A stretch of 64,000 nt of DNA. Source: Serripes groenlandicus (Eukaryota; Mollusca; Bivalvia; Cardiida; Cardiidae). The DNA lies in assembly GCA_031761405.1 (NCBI GenBank), contig JASEVX010000008.1, positions 45,560,507 to 45,624,506 on the forward strand. The letters are read 5' to 3'. Both the position numbers and the translations under genes were made by a program. This document shows, piece by piece, positions 9,830-24,800 of the stretch (position 1 is the first letter of the stretch; each line of letters starts with the position of its first letter). Below the pieces are notes generated by a model. It saw only the letters and a program-made list of their open reading frames with translations. It searched no databases and was not told the DNA's origin.

Positions 9830-12800
9830 GTAGTAGTAGTAGTAGTAATAGTAGTAGTAGTAGTAGTAGTAGTTCTATGAGTAGTAGTATTATGTAATAC
9901 AACAAAAGATAGACATATGTCAATTATTTTACTAACTCTTATGACACCATAACCGTCTTTAATAAAGACTCTTTATGTGTTGTAGGAGCGACGTTCGCGG
10001 CATTTCTCTATGGTGGTATGTTGAAGTCGTATGGTATCTTTTTCGTGGAGTTCCGGAAGAGATTCGGATCTAGCGCCGCCGAGACGAATGTCATGCAAAC
10101 AATACACAACATCGTGGTCAGCATCTCAGGTAAGACACGTATGTGTATCGCTAGTCATCAATCTTTCGTATTTCATTCTAAAAAAAAGATATTGATTGAT
10201 TGATTGCGTGATGTTTTTAAGTCGCTTTCAACAATTGTTCAATTATATCACGGCGTTTCCAGGGTAAGTTACCAGAAATATTGGTCCATTCATCCTGACA
10301 CCAGTCAGTCAGTCGTAATGCTAACACCGCAACCCTGAGCGCCAAGGAGGCCAGCCATTACTACCATTTTAAAGTCTTTGGCGTGACCCTTCTTAAAAGA
10401 GCCTTCCGAGATCCAACAAATCTGCACCATGCTACTTCAAACAAAAAAATGTAATATCTCTATAATTGAAAGTACATCTGTAGACGCAACAAATCAATAC
10501 TTATATACAAGAGAAGAACCTTCTACATCCAAATCAATCTGGTTTTAGACCCGGCCACTCATGCCAAACTGCATGTATTAATATAATTGATGAATGGCTG
10601 TTCCTAATAGATCAAGGTAATTAAGTAGGAACAGTGTTTTTGGATATGAAGAAGGCATTTGATTTGGTGGACCATGAAATCCTACTTGACAAACTGAATA
10701 TTTACAACTTCCATGATGATTCGATTAAATGGCTTAATTCATATCTAATCGAAAGAATTCAGCAAGTTAAATACAATAACATCAAATCTTCATCTAGAAT
10801 AATCAAGTATGGAGTACCTCAAGGAGCTGTCCTTGGTCCTATCTTGTTTCTTCTATACATTAACGAGTTACCACTCTACACAAAACTCTCTAATACAGAT
10901 ATGTATGCTGATGATGCTACATTCCATAAAGCCAGTAATGATCCAAAAGTTATACAGAAAATATAGGAAACATTAACCACTCGTGTGAGAACAATGGAAT
11001 GTACATCAACCCAAAGAAACCCAAAGTTATGCCTTTGTGCACTGCGCAGAAACTTAATAATAAAAATTAACTACATCTTACTATCAATGATGAAGTTTTA
11101 AGTTCTGTTGATTGTCATTAATTATTAGGAATTCATGTTGACCATCAATTGACTTGGGGTGCCCACTTTGATACCCAATGTAAATTAATTGCATCTCGCA
11201 TTGCAATTTTGCAGATACTTAAAGATTTATCTACCTGTACATGCCAGAAAAGTTTTCTTTTATTCTTATATTCTTCCACTGTTGGACTATTTTTTTTTTT
11301 TTTTTTTTTTTTTTTCCAACTGTCACTTGACAGCCCGTTTATTTTTTTTTCATACATTTTTTTTTTTACATAGGTAACACAACTTACAGCAACTGTAAAC
11401 AAATTTTAAAGAAAAAGAAAATACAGGATATTGTAAGAAACAATTCCAATTATTAGAAAGCAAATAAAAACTGCTGTTGCAGAGTTTGAAGGTATAAAGA
11501 ATCCTCACTGTATTATCAATCTAGTACATAACGAAAACGAAAAAATCGCTAGAATGATGAAGTGATCGAGTGTGGCATGCGTGCGTTCGAATGTTTGTGT
11601 ATATGTGTGTCTCTTATGAGTAAGTTTGATTATGTTATGTTATGTTGATTTTTAACGCCATTTTAATTTTAACATGAAAAATGTTTTGCTAAATATTATT
11701 AAAGATTGTCGTGAATTTTTTTAAGCATGGCGTCAACTGTACTTTTCCTGTTTGCTATCTTCCAAAGATAGGAGAACTCTTGTTTGAACAGTAAAAATAT
11801 ATTGTAGAATTTTGTTCTGTTTTCACTAAGGAAATAGGCTTTGTATATACAAAAACAAAATAGTGACAGTATGATGTTAAGTTGATGATATTTAGTCTGG
11901 CGTAGTTGATACCCTTCGATTACTGTTTGCATTGAACATATGTTTTTGTCTATTCGACATATTGCCAACAGTTTATGTAATTGTGACCAGCTGTCTGCAA
12001 CTAATGGACAATGTACAAAGACATGTTCGTATGTTTCAGGTATATTACAAACGTGACAGTTAGGAGAATCTATCATTTTCCACTTGAAACGTGTTTCTCT
12101 TGATGTGAAGATTTTATGTATTAGTCGGTATTTGAATTGTTTTATTCTGTTGTCGTATATATTGTTAATGAATTCATATATAGTCGACCAGTTGGCTTTG
12201 TGATGAAGTAGTTCATTCCAATATTTATGAATGTATGGTTCATCGAACTTTTTATTTACAATAATCTGATATACTTCTTTGTTTTTTATCGAATTGAATT
12301 GCGTGTTGAATATTGTAGTTTCCAGTTTGGTTTTGACTTTTGTTTTTATTGATCTTTCCGATGTGAGTATGTTTAACCATGCCTTTGGGATACATTGCTT
12401 TAACGTATGCGTTTCGGCTATCCAATTTATCTTCAAATTCAATTTATTGTAAATTGTTTCCTCACAGACATAACCATTTTTGTTTATTATATCATTAATA
12501 AACAGTATGTTGGAATTTACCCAGTTCTTGAATATTATACATTTACGATTGTGTTTGATGAATTTATTTCCCCAAATGAGCTGTTTTCTGATATCCTCAA
12601 AAGTTTTTAGATTTATTTCATCATTTTTTTTTGCTTTAATCCAAATTTCAAGTAAATTTTTGTAGTAGTCACTTATGTGTGATGTATCAATACTGCGTAT
12701 AGAATCCAGATTCATGTGAAATATCAAGTAATTGTTTCCATATCTATTTAAGAAATATTTTGGGATTATTTGCCAATGGGCTTTATCATTTTGCTTTTCG

Positions 12801-15800
12801 ATTAAGGATTTTATCCATTTTAGTTTTAGAGAAGTGATGAAGGCATCTAGGTCAATCATTCCAAGCCCACCTTTGGATTTCGGTCCTGTAATTACTGATC
12901 TTTTAATTTTTTCCCTTTTGTTGTTCCAAAGAAATTTAAAAATTAATTTGTTTATTTCTACAATTTGCTTTTTTGGGACTAATAATGACTGGAATAGAAA
13001 AACAAATTTTGGAATTATTATGCTATTTATTACTTGAATTTTGCCATAAAATGTTAATTTGTGTTTGTTCCAGTTTTCAATAATACTGTTACACTGTTTT
13101 AATTTATTATTCCAGTTTAATTCATTGCATTCATCTACATTTGTTCCGAAGTAAGCACCAATTAAGTGCTTTGATTGGGCTAGATCGCCAAGCTATATTA
13201 CCAGGTTTGTTGTGGTTTAATGCTAGCTTTCCAATCCACATTGCTTCAGTTTTGTTAGAATTTAACTTAAGTCCAGAGTGTTTCCCAAATAGTGTCACAA
13301 TGTTTAATGCGTTTTGTACGTCATTTGCACCTTTTAAAAATAAGGTAGTATCATCCGCTAATTGCGAAATTCGTAATTCTTCATTGGAATGCTTTATCTG
13401 TATACCGTGTATTAACTTGGAGCTTCGTATCTTTAGAGCCATGATTTCGGCTGCGATGATGTACAGCAGAGAAGATGCCGGACAACCCTGTCTGACACCT
13501 CTTTGAGGTTTGAACGTTTTCGACCTCCAACCATTGTTTATGATACAAGATTGGCAGTTCGAATAGAGTGTTTTTACCCATCTGATGAGACTATCTTTAA
13601 AACCAAAGAAATTCAAAGACTCGTATAAAAAATTCCATTCTAATGTGTCAAAAGCTTTCCTGAAATCTAGGAAAACTATGGCTCCATCTATTTGTAAAAG
13701 TTCAGCATAATCAATAATATCCTGAGTTTGTCTAATGTTATAACCAATAAATCTGTTTTTGATGTATCCTTGTTGATCCATATTAATTATTTTGTGAATA
13801 ACCTTTTGCAACCTATTAGCTAGTACTCTGGCTGCTATTTTATAATCAACATTCAGTAAAGATATAGGTCGCCAGTTTTCGAGACATGTTGGATTTCCTT
13901 TTTTGTATAGTAATGATAACACTCCTGTTCTTTGTGTGTATGTCAACTCTGAATTGTTATATCCTTCATTGAGTACGCTGGTCAACACAGGACCCAGTAT
14001 ATCCCAAAAATGACTGTAAAATTCGATGGTTAAGCCGTCTAGTCCAGGACTTTTATTACATTTCATTTCCTTGATTGCCTGATTACATTCGAAACGTGTA
14101 AAGTGTCCTTCACAGGAATTTGCATCAGCGTCAGAGAGTTTGACATCATGCTGAGTCTGTGATATATAATCTTTAATTTTTGTAATTTCTGCTTTATCTG
14201 AATGATATAAATTATCATAGAATTTAACTTCTTCTTCAAGAATGTCATGTACATCTGTATAAGATTTTCCATTACTTTCAACCTTATTTAAAGTTTTGTT
14301 CTTTTGTCTTGCTTTTTCGAGATTTAGAAAGTATTTTGTATTTTTTTCACCTTGTTCTATATGTTCTATCCTTGATCTAATGTGTGCACCTTCTGCTTTA
14401 ACTTGGTAAAGATGCGTTAATTCGATTTCAATATTTTGAATTTTTTTTTCATTTTTACTTGTTTGAGATAAAAGTTTATATTCATCTTCAAGCGTTTGTA
14501 TTTTATTCTTTCTAACTTTGCTATTTATTTGTCCATATGCAATAGATTTTTCTCTTATATCTATTTTTAATAATTCCCATTGTGCTTGCAAACCTAATTT
14601 ATTGTTTTTTAATAATAATGTTTTTAAAGAATCAGTCATGAATTCAGTATATTCGGTTTCAGTTAAGTATGAATTGTTAAATTTCCAATATCCCGGTCCA
14701 CGCTGTGATTGGTTTGCAAGTTTTAAAGATATTGCTAAGTGATCGGTGTATTTTATACATGCTGGTCTAATATCTGAATTGAGTATTAAAGGCACCATAG
14801 AATAGTCAATTAGCCAAAAATCTATCCTGCTTTTTTCTGAATTCGATGTTCTTTTCCATGTTTATTGTTGTTTTTCCGGGTTAAATTCTCTCCATATGTC
14901 ACATAGTTGTTTATTTTTTATTAAATATGTTAATGATTTTACTGTTTTTACAGATTTTTTTATATCATGTCTTGACTGTCTGTCATTGTTTGTCAGTGTG
15001 TCATTCATATCACCTCCTATTATTAACGCACCCTGTGCATTATTGTTGATTAATATGTTTATTGTGTTGAACAATTTGTTTCGTTCTTTAAGATTATTGT
15101 TTGCATAAATATTGATTAAGGTATAAGTTATTAACTCAAGTGTGATATTTAGCAAAATATAACGACCGTTTAGATCAGAAATACATTTTATTATATCATA
15201 TTCTAGGTTTTTATTAATAAGAACTGTGCATCCTTTACTTAGGTTGCTGCCGTATGAGTTGTGCATATCCCACTCAGTGAATTGCAATTGTAATTCTTGC
15301 ATCATGTCAGGTGTAAAATGGGTTTCTTGCAGATATAAAATATCAATTCTTTGTTCTGTCATATATTGCTTTAATCGCATTCTTTTTTTCCTGTCTCTCA
15401 GACCTTGACAATTTAGGGACAGTAAATGTGTGTGACTTATCATTGTATTAAGTTTATTATTTTACCTATTATGACGTGTCATGATCATTATCTTTCAAGA
15501 ACAAAATCAGTTATTAGAAAAAAAATCAATAACTTCATTCCAACAATCAAATGCTTCATTTCTAAAAAATGTTTAAAACAAAACCAGTAAAGGAAATACG
15601 GCATGCAGTAAACGTTCATATATATACTTCTCTGTTGGACCATTGCAGTACAGTTTGGGGATCTTCCTCACAAATTAGCATTGAGAATTAATTAAACTTC
15701 AAAAACGAGCCGCACGAATTATACTAAATAAAGATATTATGATACCCTCTGCAGATGTTCAAAGAATTAAACTGGCTACCATTTGATAATAGAGTCAAGC

Positions 15801-18800
15801 ATAAGAAATGTATCCTGATGAACAAGGCCCTTACATAACAACCAGATTAAACCAAGCTAATAACATAAATGCCACATATTCCTTAAGGTCTGTCTCTAAT
15901 CTCAGTATTAAATTCGATTAGCCAAAAACAAATATATTGAAAAAGTCTTTCACATATTCAGGGTCACACCTATGGAACCAATTACCTCTTCATATAAAAG
16001 CATCGGAATCTCTACATACATTTATGTTAAATTGCTTTAAACATTTCATAGAAAATCCACTTTTTATGATACTGTACTCTGTTGAGAAGATGCACGTACA
16101 AATTGTTTGACTTAAAATAATGAGGGCCTCATGGAAGATTAGTTTTTGTAACTAAATGAGTTATTTAAAAAAATAAAGTTATTATTATTATTGTTGACTC
16201 ATCTGCTGCAAACGACTTTTGAGAATTGTGTGCAATTTCTCCTTTTGCCAAAACGTTTTCAACTCTATTTAATAATTATACTTTTATTTATAGAAACCTT
16301 TCAAAGTTGTGAAATTAACTATATGACTGCTAAATGGAGGCTCCTGTTGGAATTATGTATGTACATTCTCACCTGAGTCTTCACTGTTTGAAGATGATAC
16401 AATACCCCTTTTCGCTAAACCAAGGTCAACATATTAATGTGAATAAAATAAGGAAATTGCAGCCTGATATTTTTCATGCAATGATCAGATTACGTGACGT
16501 ATAACACTGGTATGATAAACCTTTTGTTTACATGTCTACTGGTATGATAAACTTTTATCTTTATCAGTCTACTTATTTTTAGAAATGACGTAATCGCTGG
16601 AACTTCTTTTCTGAAATATAAATGCCGTTCCACCAGAAAACCAACTGTTTTGACTGAGAAAAGTATCGACTTGGATCACCCTAAGCATGCCGCGCAGGCT
16701 AAACCGGACAGACACGTTTCGAGTCCTGTAGATTTTCTGTTTCAGTCGGAACTCTTTAGCTTCCGTATGATATGTGTACACAATGTAATTCGGCGCGTAT
16801 TTGTGCACGCGCGTGACGTCATTCTATTTTAGGTTGACGTCATTTATGAATGGGCTTTTGTTATTGTGAATGCTATTTCTTAAAACTAGTAAGAATGAGT
16901 GTAGATTTACCTGAAAACATAATTTTACGTGCAAGATAAATAGAATATTACGTCCCTGACTTTCGACATAAACTTTATCAGACTCGGCTGTGAGAAAGGT
17001 TAATTTACTTTTGTCTCGCCAAAGGTTCGACAATTATCAATTCTCCCAACCTCGTCAGATAAAGTTCATATCTTACGTCAGGGACATAATATTCTCTATT
17101 TATCATGCAATGATCAGATTACGTGACGTATAACACTGGTATGATAAACCTTGTTTACATGTCTACTGGTATGATAAACTTTTTGATTACATACCTATCC
17201 AAATTTTGCATTGAAATTTAAGTGACATAAAATCAATATCAATTTTTAAAAAAATGATAACTAACACTGTGACGATAACACTTTTAGTTTTTTTATATCA
17301 TCACTAGTGATGATATCATTTTTGCCGGAACTATTTTTTTTAGATTTGGAACATCTTTGGAATTTAAAGTGGGTTTAATACTAGAATTTAAAAAACTAAG
17401 ACCGAATACTAGGAAAATGACGTCACGTCAGCGGTTTTGACGTCATAACGCTAGTCATTTGGCGCCAAATAGAAGCAGCAGTATTTGGTTACGTAACATT
17501 CATACGCCTAAGGCCAAGTCATTTTTTTTTTATATGTTTCTTTAAAATAAAGGTAGATTTATTCCAGATATATAATAAATAGAATAACTAACTGCATGTT
17601 TTTGATATCGAATTTATGTCACTCGGGAACAAAGGGGTAATTTGGTGTAAAATCACTCGACCTACGGTTTCGTGATTTTAACCAAATTACCCCTTTTTTC
17701 CCTTGTGACATAAATTCTATATCAAAAACATGCAGTTAGTTATTCTCTATATCTTTATCAGTCTACTTATTTTTAGAAATGACGTATTCGCTGGAACTTC
17801 TTTTCTGAAATATAAATGCCGTTCCACCAGAAAACCAACTGTTTTGACTGAGAAAAGTATCGACTTGGATCACCCTAAGCATGCCGCGCAGGTTAAACCG
17901 GACATACACGTTTCGAGTCATGTGGATTTTCTGTTTCAGTCGGAACTCTTTAGCTTCCGTATGACGTGTTTACACGATGTCTTTTTGCTTTTTTTACAAC
18001 CCGAGAGTTTTATATATCAGTGGAACAACATAAGAACCGCGCAGTTTTTCAAAAAAACATATTGGTGTCTGAAGAAGACGACCTTTGATCTAGCATCGTG
18101 ACACAAAAGGAGAAATTGCGTCAAATAAGCAAATTCTCCTTTTGCCAAATGTTTTCAAATCCAGTAAATACTTATACTTTCATGTGTACCATACTATAAA
18201 GACTTTCCATATGTTTTGCCAAGTAGACGATAGATTACGCCGACGTTGTGGGAAAAGGTGAAATTGCCCAAAACGAGTAATTCCTCATAGTTACACAATA
18301 TGTTCAAGCCAATTTCAAAATGTAATTTTGAGTCACTGTGTGTGTATGATTTTATACGCCCGTTTTGAAAAAACGGATCGTATTATAGTTTTACCTGCGG
18401 CGTACGGGCGGGCGGGCGGGCGGCGTCCAGTATGTTGTCAGCTCAATAACTTTAGAAGCCTTTGTCCAATCATCACCAAATTTAGTCAGAATGTGTATTG
18501 GGATAATATCTCGTACAAGTTCGATAACTAGCCATATCGCTATAGTCAATCAAGAGTTTTTGCCCTTTAATTATAGAAATTACCCAAAATTGGTCTTGTC
18601 AGCTCAATAACTTTAGAAGCCTTTGTCCAATCATCAACAAATTTAGTCAGAATGTGTATTGGGATAATATCTCGTACAATTTCGATAACTAGCCATATCG
18701 CTTTAGTCAATCAAGAGTTATCGCCCTTTAATTATAGAAATTACCCAAAATTGGTCTTGTCAGCTCAATAACTTTAGAAGCCTTTGTCCAATCATCAACA

Positions 18801-21800
18801 AATTTAGTCAGAATGTGTATTGGGATAATATCTCGGACAAGTTCGATAACTAGCCATATCGCTTAAGTCAATCAAGAGTTATCGCCCTTTAATTATAGAA
18901 ATTACCCAAAATTGGTCTTGTCAGCTCAATAACTTAAGAAGCCTTTGCCCGATCATCACCAAATTTAGTCAGAATGTGTATTGGCATAATATCTCGGAAA
19001 AATCTGATAACTAGCCATATCGCTTATGTCAATTAAGAGTTTTCGCCCTTTAATTATAGAAATTACCTAAAATTGGTCTTGTCAGCTCAATTACTTTAGA
19101 AGCCTTTATCCAATAATTACTAAATTTGTTCAGAATGTGTATTGGCATAATATCTCGGACAAGTTCGATAACTAGCCATATCGCTTAAGTCAATCAAGAG
19201 TTATCGCCCTTTAATTATAGAAATTACCCAAAATTGGTCTTGTCATCTCAATAACTTAAGAAGCCTTTGCCCGATCATCACCAAATTTAGTCAGAATGTG
19301 TATTGGCATAATATCTCGGACAAGTTTGATAACTAGCCATATCGCTTATGTCAATTGAGAGTTTTCGCCCTTTAATTATAGAAATTACCTAAAATTGGTC
19401 TTGTCAGCTTAATAACTTTAGAAGCCTTTATCCAATCATTACTCAATTTGGTCAGAATGTGTATTGGCATAATATCTCGGACAATTTGATAACTAGCCAT
19501 ATCGCTTTAGTCAATTGAGAGTTATCCCTCTTTAATTATAGAAATTACCTAAAATTAGTCTTGTCAGCTCAATAACTTTGGGAGCTTTTGTCCAATCATC
19601 ACCAAATTTAGTCAGAATGTGTATTGGCATAATATCTTGGACAAGTTCGATAACTAGCCATATTGCTCCAGTCGATAGAGAGTTATTGCCCTTTAATTAT
19701 ATAAATTACCTAAAATTGGTCTTGTCAGCTAAATAACTTGTAAAGCCTTTATCCGATCATCACCAAATTTAGACAATATGTTTATGGGCAGAATATCTTG
19801 GTTACGTTTGATAACTTACAACGTTATCTTAGCCAAAACTGTACTAACAGTGTCCGCTCTCTAAGTTTGGCTGACGTACAACCAATTACCACTATACTTG
19901 GTCTCAAAAAAACAGGACGGGCGTATTTTGTGACATTTGGCGCTCTTGTTTATTTGTTAATTTTCCTTTTGTTAAACTTAACATGTACAGATGATTTGTA
20001 TGGCTTTATTAAAGCATGTATATCGTTATTACTATTTCATGTCTTGATTGTTATATTGCAAAGTAAATTACACTTTTTTATGTAAACGGTAAATTCAGAG
20101 CTCTAGATAAAGGGCGTTTTTCATGTTCTAAAATCCTTATTTGAAACTAAAACCCTGTGTTGTGGGTACTCAAAAGAATCGTCTCATTGAGACGATTCGT
20201 TTGAGTGCACACATCATAGGGTTTGGTTAATTGGTAGGAGAGATATTGCTTGGAATCGACCAGTTTACTCTCCCCTTATTTAGTCCTCTGGGTAATATAA
20301 CACTTCACTTTCAGGTGTGTTTGTGACGAATGTTGGATTGAATTACATATCAACGAGAACAGCGGTGTTTATCGGCGGTATAGGGTCGTGTCTGGCCTAT
20401 CTCATTAGCGCCTTCGCCACGGACATTCGGGTCATGAGTCTCACTATAGGTGTTATAGCAGGTTAGTAGGCTTCAATGGTGTTTTTGTTTTTGTTTTTTT
20501 CAATCGCGTCCGTAGTGAAGTGGATAGAACCTGGTTAGATTTAAAGACTTTAAGAGTTGTAGTAATGACTTCCTGTCTTGGCGCTCAGGGTTACGACCAG
20601 CTTCATTTTATTGTTCAACCATCTAAGTGGTGTAGTGCATAGAAAGTACGTCTTGCGAGTTGGAAACCAGGTTCAGACCCAAAGACTATAAGAAATGTAG
20701 TACTGGCTTCCCTTCTTCAGGTGCTCAGGGTTGCGGAGATAGCATTACGACTGATTCATCTGTGTCTGATCTGGCTATGCATTGTTCGCTTTTTAGTCTA
20801 CGAAATGTCAAGAAACTTCTGTAAAGCAGTATCCATTCGGTTCCTTAGCATTGATGCGCAGACAGGTCTATTTACAAACATGTACTTATTACGCTTAAAT
20901 GTTAGCTTACACATTTTTTATTTTTTTTATTTATTTATTTCCTCCAATCAATAGGTTATTTACATGAATTTTCTTATACGAATTAAATAGAACATGTATA
21001 AACATCATGTACATCAAACACATAAATTAATGTCTCAAATTAAAGGTTAAACTTGCGCTTTTCCCTGTGTTTTTTGTAGTTTATATCTTTAACACTTATT
21101 TAGAACACTATCAACGAAACGAAAGGGAATGTATTCCAGCAGGTTGACAGCTAACCAATTACATCGCTGGACATAAATGAATGTTTCTATCAACTGATTT
21201 TATTAACCCAATAGCTATAACCTTTTTTACTTAAATATATCCTACGTGTGAAAAACAGATGATTACATGGAGAAAGAAACACAGATGCACATGTGAATAT
21301 TTGGTTAGGATTAATCGTCAATATATCTGCTGTTTTCATATGTGACATCTGGTCCTTTAAGCACACTGTGTATGTACTGAGTAAATAACTGTATTTTTTT
21401 GGTAACTTGGTATCTAATGAATACCTAGCAAACACTTCATTTTTAGAAACGAATGTTCTTAAAATTAAGGACATGTCTTCCGAGCAGTGCAGTTTGATAT
21501 TGTTTGTAAGATTGTTACGTTGTGTTCTGTTATGTTAACTCTGTTGAGTTAATGGATAAATTATAGAAGTAAGAAAAGCACAGCTCTGCTATGCTATGTT
21601 GATATTGACCGGAGTTTTATGTTGGGAGATGTCAAATATTTTCCCCCTCCAATATGAAGCTAAGACAATAAAGGAAATCATGAATATTGAAAAGATGCAG
21701 TATTTAAGACGTTTGCGAGCCGCCTTCTGGGGGGAAATATAGGAATAAAGCTAGGAGAGAAGGCAGGATATATAGAGATAGGGGAGGGAGCGTGCGTTAG

Positions 21801-24800
21801 AACTACATCATGTAGAGGTGCTGCCGAGATCAGACTCTTGGGCGAGATTGAGGGCCAAGAGTGTAGAGATAGATCCAGATGGGGTCTCTCTGCGGGGACC
21901 ATAGGGGAAGTTATGGTAGAAGAAATGGTGTTGCGCAGAGATTATTGCCTCTTTGGGCTAATGGAACATTTACTTAAATCTCTTGGTAAAAGGAGGCGCT
22001 ACTAAAATGACTTATAAACCTAGATGGAATACAAAAACACTTATACTAATTGATGCTGTTATACGTTCGGTATGTCAGTGTCATATTATGTGTGAGAAGT
22101 AAATATTAAATATTGTGTTAGTCACATAGACTTGTTGAACTTTATAATTAAAAAGTTTTACAACGCATCGCGAAATACTAAGAGATATACGAAAACGAGC
22201 TAAAGATAGAAAGATAACGTAACAGTTGTCTCGAAAATCAGATATTCATAGGTACTCTTACATCACTGACGATAGATTGACACTAATTGCAAAGGCTAGA
22301 TTTTTCTTTTTTATATTTGCTACACGTTAATAGTACCACAGTAGTAATTGCATGTTTTATAGTTTGGATCGTATTTGCCCATTTCCAGAATAAAGAAGGC
22401 TGTATTATGGACACTACACAACCGATCAAAGTCACTGTCTTGTTTAGTTCTCTCTTTCAAAGATAGTTTGATTTTGTTTTTCAATTGTCTTTTGCACTTT
22501 GTTTTTCCATTATCGTTTCTCCCGGAAGTAGTTATGTTGTTGGTAGGTGGTAAGGTATTCGGAAAGTTTATACTTTTTTAATATTCTATAACTATCAGGA
22601 ACGAAACCGTACTAGTTTTAACTCTGTTTTGTGGAGTACAGGTTTCGACGAAAAAAGAAAAGTTGCTTTGATAGGTTTTCTATTTCTATGGCATATTAGA
22701 GAGACTTTGATGAAAGGTAAGTTTTCGTTTGTTGATTTCACTTTCAATAGGATGCCATCCAAGTAGACGTAATGCCATATCCGTCCGGGTTCTCACTGGT
22801 AGGTATCGTGATATTCGTTTTGAGCGACTCCGATTTCAATGTTGTTTCAATTATTTCAGGTGTATCCCATACAATGCTGTTTTTGCCAATTATCGCTACT
22901 ATCGGCGTTTATTTCAAGAAGCACAGAGGCCTTGCCAACAGTATCCATGTAAGCGGATCTTCCATTGGTTCCCTTGTCTTTGGACCATTCTATACGGCGA
23001 TGTTTGATTATTATGGTTATACGGGAACCATGATGATAGTTTCCGCCTTATTGTTTAATTCTTTGATTACTGGTGCCTTGATAAGACCCATTAGTTTCTA
23101 CAAACAGAAGCGGAAATGGACAGAAATGAAACAGATAAAGAGGGCATTTACTTCGGAAAACGTTACACCAACTGAACATGGTAGCAATCTGGTCATTCAA
23201 ACTAGTAAGGAAAATAACACTCTTAATGATACCCCGGGCACAATTGAAAAGGTAAATGAATATTCTGAGAAACAAAAGGCAGACCAGGAAAGCGAGCACG
23301 GACACTTATTACGATCTGTTTCAGAGCATAACAGTTCTACAGAAACGAGAATATTCCACAAACAATTGTCCCATGATGTAACGCCATATGTAATAGATAG
23401 GACAATATCGTATGACGATGAACACGCAAAAGATGCCGCGTTTCCGTCTCCGATGCTGGGACGCCGACTAAGAGCTAACACACACGCAGGTCGAAACCGA
23501 ACTGTGTCCGAGTTAAGTCAGTCTAGTGTAATAGGGAGCGTTTTAGATTCTATAAGTCGTTCAAAAATAACTTTATACACGAGTGGTGACGTAACATGTG
23601 AAACAATTAGTTTGGGACAGATACACGCATTGGATGACGCAGATGGTAGTGTAATTATAAGTAAGAATGATATTAGAAGAGATGCTAAAGCCGACAATAA
23701 AACATGCGCAAAGAAAGTTGTACATTTCTTCAAAACAGTTTTTGATGTGTCGGTATTCAGTCCAATCTTTGTACATTATCTTGTAATGGCGGCGGTCGCC
23801 AAATCCGGTAGCGTCACGATGAGCGTATACCTAATACCTTATGCCAAGGAAGGTGGTGCCACTAGTGGCGACATCAGCACCATCTTCATCGTGCTTAGTA
23901 GTGTTGACCTCGTAAGCCGAATTTTCAGCGGGTTTATTGCCGACAGGAAGTGGTTGGAACCAACAACGATTGTTGCTATAGCGACAGCCATCATTGGTGC
24001 AATGTGTCATGTGATCAGATTCTTCAATGAGTTTTGGTCCTTACTTGTGTTCGCTGTTATTCAAGGTTAAGCGTCCTTTCAACATTTCTATTGTTATTTT
24101 GTTTAATCATCTGATAGAAATTCAGATTGTTCCTGAATTATATTGTGTTTTTGAGCCATGAATTTGACACTGTACGGTGTTTGGTGTTTTACGCCCTTTT
24201 TAACAATATTTCAGTTATATCATGGCGTTTCCTGGATAAGTTACCAGTACTACTGGTCCATTTATCCTGACACCAGCCAGTCAGACGTTTTGCTAAACCT
24301 GCAACCCTGAGCCATTACTACCATTTTTAAAGTATTTGGTATGACTCGGTCGGGGATCGAACCTACGACCTCCCGTACTCGAGGCTGACGCTCTACCACT
24401 ACACCACCGACGCTATGAACTTGAATGCCATCATTGTGGTCACTGTATAAATACAAAATAGCTCTCAATCTGTCAAGCAACTGGCTGCTTTTCCACACAG
24501 CTCATTGTTGAAAGACGAATGACGCATGGCACAGTGACTTTTGTCAAACGTCGGAAAGAATGTTTGCCGAGCTTTGATTCGAACTCACAACCATTGGATT
24601 GACAGCCTGCGACACTACCAACTGAGCTACCGGGACTCGGCGGACCAAGATGTAACTTCTTGCGAAAACTATGAATTGTAGTCTCACTGGTGCTACTACC
24701 ATGACCCTTTGTGTGATCCCATTTCCGCGCTAGACTCAGTTCATAAATAGAGGATCTTACATGAGTGCTTATTTGATATTGTTTTTATGAAACGAGTCGA

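Noticed and set aside
9669..9923. Long poly-Leu and poly-Val open frames
   Set aside because: They are translations of the AGT microsatellite.
21540..22020. Solo LTR
   Set aside because: A TG start and purine-rich tract are present, but no matching CA end, target duplication or second copy could be found.
22772..22859. Earlier start (Met 22772) for the large transporter exon
   Set aside because: The phase-1 acceptor at 22860 keeps the family alignment; residues encoded upstream do not fit helix 4 of the transporter.
24340..24415. Second possible tRNA gene on the minus strand
   Set aside because: It is the head of a family B SINE, repeated with its body elsewhere; no 3' acceptor pairing.
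24570..24643. Possible tRNA gene on the minus strand
   Set aside because: The A- and B-box regions and arms look tRNA-like, but the acceptor stem is imperfect and the sequence continues into a SINE body also found at 49547 and 39500.
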